Of a DNA stretch of 54,161 nt, positions 1 through 8,547 are shown in pieces (positions within the stretch are counted from its first letter, which is position 1; every line of letters starts with the position of its first letter). The stretch is taken from contig NZ_LNQB01000075.1 of NCBI RefSeq assembly GCF_001651875.1, positions 425 through 54,585 of the forward strand, written 5' to 3'. Position numbers and translations under genes: made by a program. Origin of the DNA: Sinorhizobium saheli (GTDB lineage Bacteria > Pseudomonadota > Alphaproteobacteria > Rhizobiales > Rhizobiaceae). The notes under the pieces were generated by a model. That model saw only the letters and a list, made by a program, of their open reading frames with translations, did not search any database and had not been told where the DNA came from.

Positions 1-1701
1 GTCGGCGAAAGCGCGGTGATCAGCTACAGCTACAACATCGTCGACGGCCATGGCGGTTCGGTCGCCCAGACCGCCACCATCACCATCACCGGCAGCAACG
101 ACCAGCCGACGACGGAGGCGGCGACGCTGGCGCCTATAGCCGAGGACAGCGGCGCCCGCCTCATCACCCAGGCGGAACTGCTGGCCAACGCCGCCGATGT
201 CGACGGGGACGGCCTGACGGCGACGGACCTGCAGATCACCGCCGGCAACGGCACGCTGGTCGCCAATGGGGACGGCACCTGGACCTATACGCCGGCGCTC
301 GACGACGACACGGCAGTGTCGTTCGGCTACACCATCACCGACGGCCAGGGCGGCAGCGTCCCCGGCGCAGCCAGTCTCGACCTCAACCCGGTCAACGACG
401 CGCCCGTCAACACGTTGCCGGGCTCCCAGTCGACCGCATCGAACACAGCGACCGCCATCAGCGGTGTTTCAGTTGCCGACGTGGACAGCGCCAATGTCAC
501 CACGACCGTCTCCGTTTCCAACGGCAAGCTGACGGTTGGAACGAGCGGCGGTGTGACGGTCAGCAACAATGGCACCGATGCGGTGACGGTAAGTGGGACA
601 CTGGCCCAGGTGAATGCCGCTCTGGCCGCCCTAAGCTATCTCGGCAATGCCAACTACAGCGGCACCGATACGTTGACCATGGTCACGTCGGACGGTTTCG
701 CGAGCGATACGGACACGATGGCGATCACGGTCGATCCGCCGGCCAATGCGGCGCCCGCGGCATCCGATGACGCTATCGTCATATCAACCGGGACGTCGGT
801 TTTCCTCCCGGCCGCATGGTTGCTCAACAATGACATGGATGCCGACGGAGACGCTCTCTCAATCTCCGCGTCGAGCATCGTCGGCTCGCTGCCGAACGGC
901 TGGACAATCACGCCGGTGACTGCGGGCGGGGTCGTCACCGGTTTCAACGTGAGCACAGGCACTGTCAACCAAACAGCCACCCTGTCCTACACCATCGACG
1001 ATGGAGAGGGACACACGTCGACCGCCCAATTCACCATCCGAACACCCTCCACGCAGTCCAACAGCGGAGCAAATGACATCGACCTGGGCCTACTGACCTA
1101 CAACTATTCGTACGTCGATGGTCAGGCCAATGGCGATAGCCTTACTGCAAACCTGGCGCTTACCGGAACGCAAGGGAACGACGTATTCGTCGGCGGTGCC
1201 GGCAATGACACCCTTGATGCCGGCGGTGGCCACAACATGCTCACCGGGGGAACTGGCGGCGACACGTTCGTCTTCCGGAACTTTGCTAGCACGACAAATC
1301 ACATCATCGATCTCAATCCGGGCACAAGCTCGACGGACGTTGACATCTTATGTTTTGAGGTCGGGCCTGGAGCAAACGATTTCTCGGTTGGCAACAATGA
1401 TGCGCTCATCGTTTTCAAGACGGGGAACAACGCAGCGATCAACGTCGCCGGCACCGAAGTTGCCGTGAAAACGGATGCCAGCGTCACCAATGCGACGGTC
1501 CAGAGCACGATCAACGGCTACGGCAACATCGCGACGGGAGCGTTCTTCGTCTTCCACAATACGGATCTGGGCCACGCTGCGGTTTACTACGACTCCAAAC
1601 CGAGCGTCGCCGGGGGTGCGGTGCTCGTCGCCGAACTCGACAGCATCGCGCAGCTCGGAAATCTCGTCGCCTTTAATGCCGGTGATTTCCTGCTCATCTA
1701 G
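1..1701 (+). CDS. C-terminal part of a giant cadherin/VCBS-repeat RTX surface or secreted protein (5' partial)
   Basis: The reading frame is already open at base 1, so the start lies upstream; about 566 residues are visible. The protein is a chain of Ig-like/VCBS-type modules: phrases such as TATITITGSND, VNDAPV and YTITDGQGGS recur about every 90-100 residues. A cadherin-like block (TVSGTLAQVNAAL, then YSGTDTLTMVTSDG) follows. Near the C-terminus (about residues 390-415) are RTX calcium-binding nonapeptides (GNDVFVGGAGNDTLDAGGG). This layout is typical of type I-secreted adhesins and biofilm proteins with an uncleaved C-terminal export signal. No T1SS genes lie downstream, so any exporter is elsewhere. 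The molecular role is unknown; adhesion is inference from architecture. Confidence 0.9.
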   Translation, partial: VGESAVISYSYNIVDGHGGSVAQTATITITGSNDQPTTEAATLAPIAEDSGARLITQAELLANAADVDGDGLTATDLQITAGNGTLVANGDGTWTYTPALDDDTAVSFGYTITDGQGGSVPGAASLDLNPVNDAPVNTLPGSQSTASNTATAISGVSVADVDSANVTTTVSVSNGKLTVGTSGGVTVSNNGTDAVTVSGTLAQVNAALAALSYLGNANYSGTDTLTMVTSDGFASDTDTMAITVDPPANAAPAASDDAIVISTGTSVFLPAAWLLNNDMDADGDALSISASSIVGSLPNGWTITPVTAGGVVTGFNVSTGTVNQTATLSYTIDDGEGHTSTAQFTIRTPSTQSNSGANDIDLGLLTYNYSYVDGQANGDSLTANLALTGTQGNDVFVGGAGNDTLDAGGGHNMLTGGTGGDTFVFRNFASTTNHIIDLNPGTSSTDVDILCFEVGPGANDFSVGNNDALIVFKTGNNAAINVAGTEVAVKTDASVTNATVQSTINGYGNIATGAFFVFHNTDLGHAAVYYDSKPSVAGGAVLVAELDSIAQLGNLVAFNAGDFLLI

Positions 1702-1765
1702 CGCATCGGCCCGAAAATCGAATTCGATTTTCGGAAAGCACGGTGCGTACATTCAAGGCCTTAGA

Positions 1766-1810
1766 GCGGCCTTTGCGCGTCTGAAAAGACGCGCGGCGCT
1801 GTAATGCATG
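1766..1810. repeat. Rhizobial intergenic palindromic element (copy 1)
   Basis: A perfect hairpin, GCGCGTCT-GAAA-AGACGCGC, spans 1775-1794, flanked by CGGCCTTT on one side and GGCGCTGTAATGCATG on the other. The same hairpin with the same flanking words (CGCAAAGG, GCTGCA, CATGTC) recurs inverted at 26468-26485, and a decayed version sits near 50425. It resembles the RIME-like mosaic repeats dispersed between genes in Sinorhizobium/Rhizobium. The rest of the 1702-1921 gap shows no gene. Confidence 0.6.
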
Positions 1811-1921
1811 TCGCCCGGAACTGTGCAGCGGTTATGGGTAACGACATCCATGAAATAAGACCCTGGAGCGCGTCGCATAAATGCATTTGTCGGACGCGCG
1901 TTGGAGCATTTTGCAGCCTGG

Positions 1922-2506
1922 CTATCCCGGGGAAGACTGGCTTTCGCGCTGCTTCGCGATCGCCACATACTCGGCGAAAGCCAGAACGAAGCCGCGCAGC
2001 CGCTCCCGTGTGGCGTCATCGGTCAATCGGCCTTCGCCGTCGAACAGCGTGCCCGCCTTCGGGACCATCAGCCGCTTGCCGGACCAAAGGTCGGCGCCGA
2101 GCGTCCGCATCACCGAAAGCCAGGCATTCTGGCTGAGGATCGTCCCGAAACTGCCCGAGGAGGCGCCGGCGAGCGCGAAGGGCCGGCCGCGGAAGACCGT
2201 CCGGATGTCCGCCGGCGGGCGGCTCATCCAGTCGATGGCGTTCTTGAACACGCCCGGTATGGAATTGTTGTATTCCGGCGTGAAGAGGATCACGCCATCG
2301 GCGGCGGCGACCCTACGCTTGAGCGCTTCGACGGTGGCCGGGACGCCGCTTTCGGCCTCCACGTCGCCATCATAGAGCGGAATGCCGTGCAGGGTCGCGG
2401 TCTCGAGTTCGACGCCCTCGGGCGTGACCGCTTTTGCCGCATCGAGCAACCCGGTGTTGAACGAGGCTTTCCGCAGGCTGCCCGAAATGCCGAGAAGTTT
2501 GGTCAT
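1922..2506 (-). CDS. NADPH-dependent FMN reductase family protein
   Basis: The 194-residue protein is a flavodoxin-fold NAD(P)H:FMN/quinone reductase of the ChrR/YieF/ArsH-like group. The start at 2506 is preferred over a longer in-frame start because the protein then opens with MTKLLGISGSLRKASFN, the family's phosphate-binding loop, and has AGGA about ten bases upstream. The second diagnostic segment, FTPEYNNSIPGVFKNAIDW, packs against the flavin, and SSGSFGT near residue 118 completes the site. It probably acts in the cytoplasm reducing quinones or metal/azo compounds at NADPH cost. The adjacent ring-cleaving dioxygenase remnant fits a quinone/aromatic-stress context. The exact substrate cannot be told from sequence. 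Confidence 0.85.
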   Translation of the reverse strand: MTKLLGISGSLRKASFNTGLLDAAKAVTPEGVELETATLHGIPLYDGDVEAESGVPATVEALKRRVAAADGVILFTPEYNNSIPGVFKNAIDWMSRPPADIRTVFRGRPFALAGASSGSFGTILSQNAWLSVMRTLGADLWSGKRLMVPKAGTLFDGEGRLTDDATRERLRGFVLAFAEYVAIAKQRESQSSPG

Positions 2507-2625
2507 GGATAAGGCATCCTTCCGCTCCCGCATGAGAGAATTCACTGGGAAAATTAGGGAGAAAAGGGCAAAAGGAAAGCCGGCAACGTCGGCGTTTGCG
2601 CGCCCCCGCGAGACCCAGGCAGTCC

Positions 2626-3584
2626 CTACTGTGGCTGGTTCAGGGGCTTCAGCCCGGCCTCGATCTGGGCTCGTCGCGGTTCGAGGAAGGGCGGCAGCGA
2701 CAGGCCCTCGCCAAGCGTCTCCATCGGCTCGTCGACGGCAAAGCCCGGCCCGTCGGTGGCGATCTCGAACAGGATGCCGTTCGGTTCGCGGAAATAGAGC
2801 GAGCGGAAATAGAAGCGCTCGACCTCGCCGCTCGACGGGACGCGGAACTCACCGAGCTGCCGGTCCATTGGTGCAGCGTCTCGACGTCCGGCACCCGGAA
2901 GGCGACATGATGGACGCCGCCCGCGCCCTGGCGGGCGGTCGGCAGGCTGGGCTGGACCGCCACATGCACTTCCGCGGCCGGCCCGCCCGCGCCCATCGAG
3001 AACACATACGTCTCGCGGACGCCGGGTGACGGATAGCGACGCAACTCGGCCATGTTCATCACGACCGTCAGCACCAGCGCCGTGTTGGTGACATCCGGCA
3101 CGCTGATGATGATCGGCCCGAGGCCCTTGATCTGATGCTCGGCGGGAACCGGGCTCTTTTCCCACGGATAGGACGGCTGGAGCCCGCCGTCATCGACAAG
3201 CCGGAAGCGTTGGCCTTCGCCGTCCTCGAAATCGAGCGAAGTCCGGCCGTCGATATCGATGACGTCGCCGGAGGTCACCCGGAGGTCTTCGAAACGGCGC
3301 TTCCACCACCGGACGCTTTCGGCGCTGCCGACGCGAAGGCCGGTCCGCGAGATGCTGCGGGTGCCGCGCGCCTCCGGCCCGACCGGCCAGTCGAAGAAGG
3401 TCAGGTCGGTGCCGGGCGTCGCCTGCCCGTCGGCATAGAAGAGATGGTAGGCGCTGGTGTCGTCCTGGTTGACTGTCTTCTTGACGAGGCGAAGACCGAG
3501 CGTCTTCGTGTAGAAGCGCAGGTTCTGGGGCGCGTTCGCTGTGATCGCCGTCAGATGATGGATGCCTGTCAGTTGCAAGGTCAT
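2626..3584 (-). pseudogene. Ring-cleaving dioxygenase (VOC/glyoxalase family, MhqO-like), frameshifted
   Basis: The N-terminal frame starts at 3584 ([19 protein letters not shown]) and carries the two-domain VOC fold of MhqO-type hydroquinone dioxygenases, including the second-domain metal motif [18 protein letters not shown]. At about 2865 the frame breaks: the first frame runs into arginine/serine-rich nonsense, while the overlapping frame continues the family's C-terminus ([20 protein letters not shown], then [15 protein letters not shown], to a stop at 2626). Restoring one G after the TGG tryptophan codon would rejoin them. The glutamate in [10 protein letters not shown] is normally a metal ligand, so the shift should abolish activity. 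A sequencing error is equally possible, as both halves otherwise look intact. Confidence 0.8.
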
Positions 3585-3653
3585 GATTGCCCAACCTTGA
3601 TGTTCGGAGCGGATGCGGACGGAAAACCGCATGCGGTTTTCCTCGTTCCGCCC

Positions 3654-4433
3654 TCAGACGCGGTTCAAGTCCCCGAGATAGGTATTCTCCGAACGGGAAA
3701 TGGCAAACGCCCCTGGGTCGATTTCGGCGATGAGAAGGGTTTCGTCGGCGGAATTCGCGCTGGCGAGCACCTGTCCGTCCGGCGATGCAATCAGCGACAG
3801 CCCGGCAAAGGAGAACATCGCGTCGGAGCCGCAATGGTTGACATAGGCGACGAAGACCTGGTTCTCGAAGGCCCGCGTCTGGATCATGTGGTCGGTGATG
3901 AAGCTGCCCGACCAGCCGGCCGGCAGCGCCGTCGGAACCAGCACCGCCTCGGCGCCGGCAAGCGCCAGCCGGCGTACGTTTTCCGGGAACTCGACATCGT
4001 AGCAGATCAGCATGCCGCAGGTGATGCCCCGGTGCGCGAAGAGCGGCGTCGACGGTTCGGCGGCCGTGAACAGCGAACGCTCGTAGTCGCCGTAGAGATG
4101 CGACTTGCGATAGACGGTTGGCGCGGCATCGCCGTCGACATGGGCGGCGCTGTTGTAGACGGCTTCGCCGGCCCGTTCGGCGAAGCCGGCGACGATGGAA
4201 ATGGCGGCCTTGCGCGAGATGCGCTGCAGCGCCTCGACGATCGGTCCGTCCGCCGGCTCGGCGAGCGCGCGGATCGCCTCCCCGCTGCCATAGCCGGTGA
4301 TGCCGAGCTCGGGCGTCACGAGCATTGTCGCGCCCTTCCCCGCGGCCTCGACCGCCGCCCCTTCGATGCGGGCGAGATTGGCGGCGACGTCGCCGCCGAT
4401 GCTCCTCATCTGAAGGCCGGCGAGCTTCATCAC
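3654..4433 (-). CDS. Nitrilase-superfamily carbon-nitrogen hydrolase (amidase)
   Basis: This roughly 258-residue enzyme has the complete Glu-Lys-Cys triad: Glu in TPELGITGY (about residue 42), Lys in YRKSHLYGDYE (about 109) and Cys in LICYDVEFPE (about 145). The family hydrolyses amides or nitriles; this subgroup often acts on small omega-amides. The start is either GTG at 4433 or ATG at 4430, both overlapping the upstream permease stop, so it is translationally coupled as the last gene of the polyamine-type importer operon. An agmatinase-family gene lies upstream. A role on guanidino- or polyamine-derived amides (for example 4-guanidinobutyramide) is inference from this neighbourhood. Confidence 0.88.
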   Translation of the reverse strand: MMKLAGLQMRSIGGDVAANLARIEGAAVEAAGKGATMLVTPELGITGYGSGEAIRALAEPADGPIVEALQRISRKAAISIVAGFAERAGEAVYNSAAHVDGDAAPTVYRKSHLYGDYERSLFTAAEPSTPLFAHRGITCGMLICYDVEFPENVRRLALAGAEAVLVPTALPAGWSGSFITDHMIQTRAFENQVFVAYVNHCGSDAMFSFAGLSLIASPDGQVLASANSADETLLIAEIDPGAFAISRSENTYLGDLNRV

Positions 4434-5230
4434 TTCCCCTCCGATGCCATGGCGCCGAGCAGCTTCGGCAGGTCGCCGAAGCGGGCGACGAGACCGAAGA
4501 TGATCGCGGCGGTCAAGACGAAGAGGATCGTCACCGACGCCATGGTCGGCGTGTAGCCGTAGCGCAGCGCATTGAAGATCTTGATCGGCAGCGTCTCCAT
4601 CGTGAAGCCGACGGTCATGTAGGCGACGATATATTCGTTGAGCGAGAGCACGAAGGCGAAGGCGTAGCCGGAGACGATATAGGGCAGGATCAAGGGCAGC
4701 ACGACGGTGCGGAAGATCTTTCTGTCATCGGCTCCCATCGTCGCGGCCGCCTCGACCAGCGACCGGTCGATCGAGGTGAAGCCGAGCGACAGCGTCACCA
4801 GCGGCAGGGTGACGAAGAAGATCGCGTGGCTGACGACCGCGGTCCAGGGCTGTCCGTAAAAGCCGGCGGTCGCCCAGAAGGTGAGCATCCCCAGTGCCGT
4901 GATGACCGGCGGCAGCGTGAAGGGGGCGACCCCCAGGAGCTGGAAGATGTTCGCCCAGGGCGCCACCCGCCGCCAGAGAAACCAGGCAAGCGGCAGCGCG
5001 ATGGCGACGGCCAGCGCGGCGGAGAGAACCGCGAGCGTGATCGATGCGAGAAGCGCGTTCCGCCACTCGGGGTTCAGGAAGATCTCCCCGTACCAGGAGA
5101 CCGAGAAGCCCTCCGGCGGAAAGGCGAGCGTCTGCTTCTGGTTGATCGAGACGCCGGCGACGACGATCAGCGGCAGGGCGAGGAAAAGCGCGATCAGGAA
5201 GAAATAGAACTGGCGGAAGATCGAGCTCAT
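4430..5230 (-). CDS. ABC transporter permease, PotC-like (polyamine/POPT family)
   Basis: The 266-residue integral membrane subunit has about six hydrophobic helices and the EAA coupling motif (EAAATMGADDRKIFRTVVLP) near residue 165 that contacts the ATPase. An in-frame extension upstream lacks membrane character, whereas the ATG at 5230 overlaps the preceding permease stop as ATGA and gives MSSIFRQFYFFLIALFLALP, a normal first helix. Sequence style and gene order match the second permease of spermidine/putrescine-type importers. It would work with the three adjacent minus-strand genes. The substrate is presumed to be a polyamine or related guanidino compound because of the neighbouring agmatinase-family gene. 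Confidence 0.92.
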   Translation of the reverse strand: MSSIFRQFYFFLIALFLALPLIVVAGVSINQKQTLAFPPEGFSVSWYGEIFLNPEWRNALLASITLAVLSAALAVAIALPLAWFLWRRVAPWANIFQLLGVAPFTLPPVITALGMLTFWATAGFYGQPWTAVVSHAIFFVTLPLVTLSLGFTSIDRSLVEAAATMGADDRKIFRTVVLPLILPYIVSGYAFAFVLSLNEYIVAYMTVGFTMETLPIKIFNALRYGYTPTMASVTILFVLTAAIIFGLVARFGDLPKLLGAMASEGK

Positions 5231-6081
5231 GCCGCTTCTCCCTTCCGCCCGGCGATCACCGTCAGGGCCACCAGCCCGAGCGTCACCAGTACGAGGAAGA
5301 CCGCCATCGCCGCGGCGAAGGGCATGTTGGACTGGTAGATCGCCTGGTCGGTGATGAGCACCGAAAGCGTCCAGTGCTGCGGCCGGCCGAGGAGCTGCGG
5401 CAAGAGGTAGGAGCCGAGCGCGAAGATGAAGACCATGATCAGCGTCGCGACGATGGTGTTCCTGAGCGCCGGCACCACCACCGTGAAGAAGGCCTTGAGG
5501 GGCGAGGCGCCGAGCGTGCGGGCAGCCTCCGTCAGCGTCGGATCGAGGCGAACGAGCGCCGGGAAGAGCACGAGCACCGTATAGGGAAAGGCCTGATAGA
5601 CCATGCCGGTCAGCACCGCCCCGAAACTCGGCGTCAATGCCTGCGCCTCGCCCATCAGGCCGAGGGCGACGAGGATGTTGGTGATGCCGGCGGTGCGCGA
5701 GAAGAGCGTCGACCAGGCAAAGCCGATGATGACCTCGGAGAGGGAAAGCACCGAGAGCAGCGCCACCAGCCACAGGACCTGGACGCTGCGCGCCATGCGG
5801 GTCAGCAGATAGGTGAAAGGCAGCGCCAGCACGACGCAGCAGACGGCGACGGCGATCGCCAGCATCAGCGAGAAGCCGAGCACGCCGCCGAAGAAGGCCG
5901 AAAGGAACCGCGCATAATTGTCATAGACGAAGGCCGGCGTATAGAAGCCGCCCTGCTGGCGCTGGAAGAAGCTGACCGCGATCATCGTGCCGAAGGGGAC
6001 GACGAAGAAGATGGTGAGCATCGCCGCCGGGAAGAGAAGCGGCGTGTAGTCGCCGAGGGTCTGGGCCGGTTCGCGTCTCAT
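5227..6081 (-). CDS. ABC transporter permease, PotB-like (polyamine/POPT family)
   Basis: The 284-residue first permease of the importer begins at 6081 (MRREPAQTLGDYTPLLFPA), overlapping the ATPase stop as ATGA, and ends four bases inside the next permease. Six hydrophobic segments can be read. The coupling loop is TEAARTLGASPLKAFFTVVV around residue 180. The LSLSEVIIGFAWSTLF segment is characteristic of PotB/PotH-type subunits. The tight overlaps on both sides show that the four genes from ATPase to hydrolase are a single translation-coupled unit. Confidence 0.92.
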   Translation of the reverse strand: MRREPAQTLGDYTPLLFPAAMLTIFFVVPFGTMIAVSFFQRQQGGFYTPAFVYDNYARFLSAFFGGVLGFSLMLAIAVAVCCVVLALPFTYLLTRMARSVQVLWLVALLSVLSLSEVIIGFAWSTLFSRTAGITNILVALGLMGEAQALTPSFGAVLTGMVYQAFPYTVLVLFPALVRLDPTLTEAARTLGASPLKAFFTVVVPALRNTIVATLIMVFIFALGSYLLPQLLGRPQHWTLSVLITDQAIYQSNMPFAAAMAVFLVLVTLGLVALTVIAGRKGEAA

Positions 6082-7115
6082 TTGCGCAGCACCACGCAGC
6101 AATCGGGCGTGAGCGCGACGCCGACCCGCTGGCCGACCGTGACCTCCGGCCGGGCCCGCGGCGTCGAGACCGCGACGATCTGGCGGCCGGCGACGTCGAC
6201 GAAGGTCTCGATCGTGCCGCCGAGATCGCGGATGAAGGTGACCGTGCCGGAAAGCGCCCCGGCGCCGGGCGCGGTCAGACGCACATCCTCCGGGCGGATC
6301 GAGAGCGTCGCCTTTGCCGCCCCGGGAAGGAGCGACAGTCCTGGCACCGGCTGGCCGAGCACCCGCACATGTCCCAGCGTGTCCGACTCCGCTTCGATCA
6401 GATTGGTCTGCCCGATGAAGTCGGCGACGAAGCTGTCGGCCGGCCGGCGATAGATCTCGACCGGCGGGGCCGCCTGGCGGATTTCGCCGCCGCTCATGAC
6501 GACGACCGTATCGGCCATGGTCATCGCCTCGCGCTGGTCGTGGGTGACGACGATGGTGGTGATGCCGAGCTTCTGCTGCAATTGCCTGAGCTCCACCTGC
6601 ATCGCCTCGCGCAGCTTCGCATCGAGCGCCGACAGCGGCTCGTCGAGCAGGAAGAGCTTCGGCGAGATCGAGAGCGCCCGGGCGATCGCGACCCGCTGGC
6701 GCTGGCCGCCGGAGAGCTTGGAGACCGGCCGGTCGGCATAGCCCTGCAGATGGATCATCGCCAGAAGCTCGTCGACCCGCCGCTGCTGATCCTCCTTGGG
6801 CGCGTTGCGGATGCGCAAGGGATAGGCGATGTTCTCGCCGACGGTCAGATGCGGGAACAGAGCCAGCGACTGGAACACCATGCCGAGATCGCGCTTGTGC
6901 GTCGGCACCCGGGTGATGTCCTCGCCGTCGAGCCTGATCGCTCCGGAGGTCGGCAGGTCCAGCCCGGCGATCATGCGCAGCAGCGTGGTCTTGCCGCAGC
7001 CCGACGGCCCGAGCATGCAGACGAAGGTGCCGTGCGGCACCGTGAGGTCGACGTCGTTGACGGCCCGGAAGGTTCCGAACTCCTTGACGACGTTCTGCAG
7101 GGCAAGTCCCGACAT
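6078..7115 (-). CDS. ABC transporter ATP-binding protein, PotA-like
   Basis: The 345-residue ATPase has Walker A GPSGCGKTT, Q-loop VFQSLALFPHL, signature LSGGQRQRVAIARAL, Walker B LFLLDEPLSALD and switch histidine VVTHDQREAM. A C-terminal TOBE-type regulatory domain (about residues 250-345, with TLSIRPEDVRL) places it in the PotA/MalK class. The start at 7115 (MSGLALQNVVKEF) is chosen over upstream in-frame codons because it opens the family's first strand. It powers the two downstream permeases and follows the binding-protein gene after a 209-base gap with a hairpin. Confidence 0.93.
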   Translation of the reverse strand: MSGLALQNVVKEFGTFRAVNDVDLTVPHGTFVCMLGPSGCGKTTLLRMIAGLDLPTSGAIRLDGEDITRVPTHKRDLGMVFQSLALFPHLTVGENIAYPLRIRNAPKEDQQRRVDELLAMIHLQGYADRPVSKLSGGQRQRVAIARALSISPKLFLLDEPLSALDAKLREAMQVELRQLQQKLGITTIVVTHDQREAMTMADTVVVMSGGEIRQAAPPVEIYRRPADSFVADFIGQTNLIEAESDTLGHVRVLGQPVPGLSLLPGAAKATLSIRPEDVRLTAPGAGALSGTVTFIRDLGGTIETFVDVAGRQIVAVSTPRARPEVTVGQRVGVALTPDCCVVLRK

Positions 7116-7233
7116 ATGTTTCCCAGTTCTAGAGCGGCGCGCGCCATGTTTCGCGCATGAGGGGCAAGCGCCGGCGCCCCACCGGAGGCGCAACGGCCGG
7201 CGGCATCCATTGGTTTCGCATCAGATTATCCCC

Positions 7234-7249
7234 AAACCGCTCGCGGTTT
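7234..7249 (-). other. Intercistronic hairpin after the binding-protein gene
   Basis: AAACCGC-TC-GCGGTTT forms a seven-base-pair hairpin in the 209-base gap between the binding protein and ATPase genes. Such structures between binding-protein and permease/ATPase genes often protect the upstream mRNA or partly terminate, giving more binding protein than membrane subunits. That role here is inference. No gene was seen in the gap. Confidence 0.4.
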
Positions 7250-7324
7250 AAGGGATTACGCAACGAGCCTTTGCTCCCCGTCCTCGCAGCCGGGGCGAGA
7301 GGATCATCGCGAAAGCGACCGGCC

Positions 7325-8404
7325 TCAGCCGACGATCAGTTCGGTCCACTTCTGGTTCAACCAGTCCGACTTCGTCTGGTAGAGGTCGTAGCGCGGAATG
7401 ATCGGTTCGATGTCGGAAGACACCGCCGCGAATTCCTTGTCCGTCAGGTCGGTCGACTCGCGCTTGACCGTCGGCGCGGTGCCGACCTTGCGCGAGAGCG
7501 TCGCCTGGATCGCCGGCTGGCACATGTAATCGATAAAGACATGCGCTTCCTCGACCTTCTGCGAGGCGCGGGACAAGGCCCAGCAGCCGGAATCCTGGAT
7601 GCCGCCTTCCTTCGGGAAGGTGGAGCGGACCGGATGACCGTCGGCCGCCGCGAGCCCGGTGACGTCGTGATAGTACTGGCCCATCGGGATTTCGCCGGAT
7701 TTCAGCGCCTGCTCGAACTGCGCCTCGTCGCGGTACCAGAGCCGGACGTTCGGCTTCACCTCGGCGAGCTTCTCGAACGCCTTGAGGATGCCCTCCTCGG
7801 TATCGAGCGCATTGGTGCCGCCCATGAAGGTCTTGGCGGTCACTTCGAGCAGGAAGGAGTTGGAGACGAGCGCCAGGAGGCCGAGCTTGTCGGCATTCGC
7901 GGGGTCCCACAGCGCCTCCCAGGAGGTCGGCGGCTCCTTGTAGACGTTGGTGTTTGTCACCAGCGTGATGTACCAGGAAACCGCCCCGACGCCGGCAACG
8001 CGGCCGTCCGGATATTTGTTGATGAAGCGGTCGAGCAGGTTTGATGCGTCCTTGATCTTCGCCATGTCGATCGGCGTCCAGAGGTCCGTCGCCTGGCCCT
8101 TCAGCATGGCGACCTGCGACATCATCGAGAGGTCGGCCGGAGCCTGGCCCGCACGGGCGGCCTGCTCGAGCTGGACGAGCCAGGCCTCGCCGGTCGGCTC
8201 GGCGACGGATTCGACAGAGATGCCCGTCGCCTTGGTGAATTCCGGGAAGATGTTCTTGTCGAAGGAATCCTTGAAATAGCCGCCATAGACGCCGACCTTC
8301 AGCGACCTGTCCTGGGCTCTCAGCACCGCCGGCATCGCCAGCATCGACGCGCCGGCAAGCCCCGCGCCAAGCAACGTGCGGCGCTTGATGGAATTGATTT
8401 TCAT
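7325..8404 (-). CDS. Periplasmic substrate-binding protein, polyamine ABC importer (PotD-like)
   Basis: The 359-residue protein starts at 8404 with MKINSIKRRTLLGAGLAGAS, a twin-arginine-like signal (RRTLLGAG) followed by a hydrophobic stretch ending at VLRAQD. AGGAGA lies upstream. The mature protein shows the PotD/POPT type II binding fold: KVGVYGGYFKDSFDKNIFPEF at the N-terminus and a hinge phrase typical of spermidine/putrescine binders, GAVSWYITLVTNTNVYKEPP. It would capture substrate in the periplasm for the downstream permeases. The ligand is not certain; members bind putrescine, spermidine, GABA and guanidino compounds. Confidence 0.9.
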   Translation of the reverse strand: MKINSIKRRTLLGAGLAGASMLAMPAVLRAQDRSLKVGVYGGYFKDSFDKNIFPEFTKATGISVESVAEPTGEAWLVQLEQAARAGQAPADLSMMSQVAMLKGQATDLWTPIDMAKIKDASNLLDRFINKYPDGRVAGVGAVSWYITLVTNTNVYKEPPTSWEALWDPANADKLGLLALVSNSFLLEVTAKTFMGGTNALDTEEGILKAFEKLAEVKPNVRLWYRDEAQFEQALKSGEIPMGQYYHDVTGLAAADGHPVRSTFPKEGGIQDSGCWALSRASQKVEEAHVFIDYMCQPAIQATLSRKVGTAPTVKRESTDLTDKEFAAVSSDIEPIIPRYDLYQTKSDWLNQKWTELIVG

Positions 8405-8547
8405 TGCCTGTCTCCTCTGACTTTGCGGCGCTCGCCGCGTTCCCTGTTCTGCCTGATTCTTCAGGCTTTTCGATCTTGCTTGCTCCGATGCCGGATGGCA
8501 TTCGACATCATATCCCTTGCTGCACTCTTTGGCGCGGCGAGCACGTC

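Noticed and set aside
4430..5773. A 447-residue version of the second permease
   Set aside because: The extra N-terminal part overlaps the first permease in another frame and is not membrane-like; the ATGA-coupled start at 5230 is correct.
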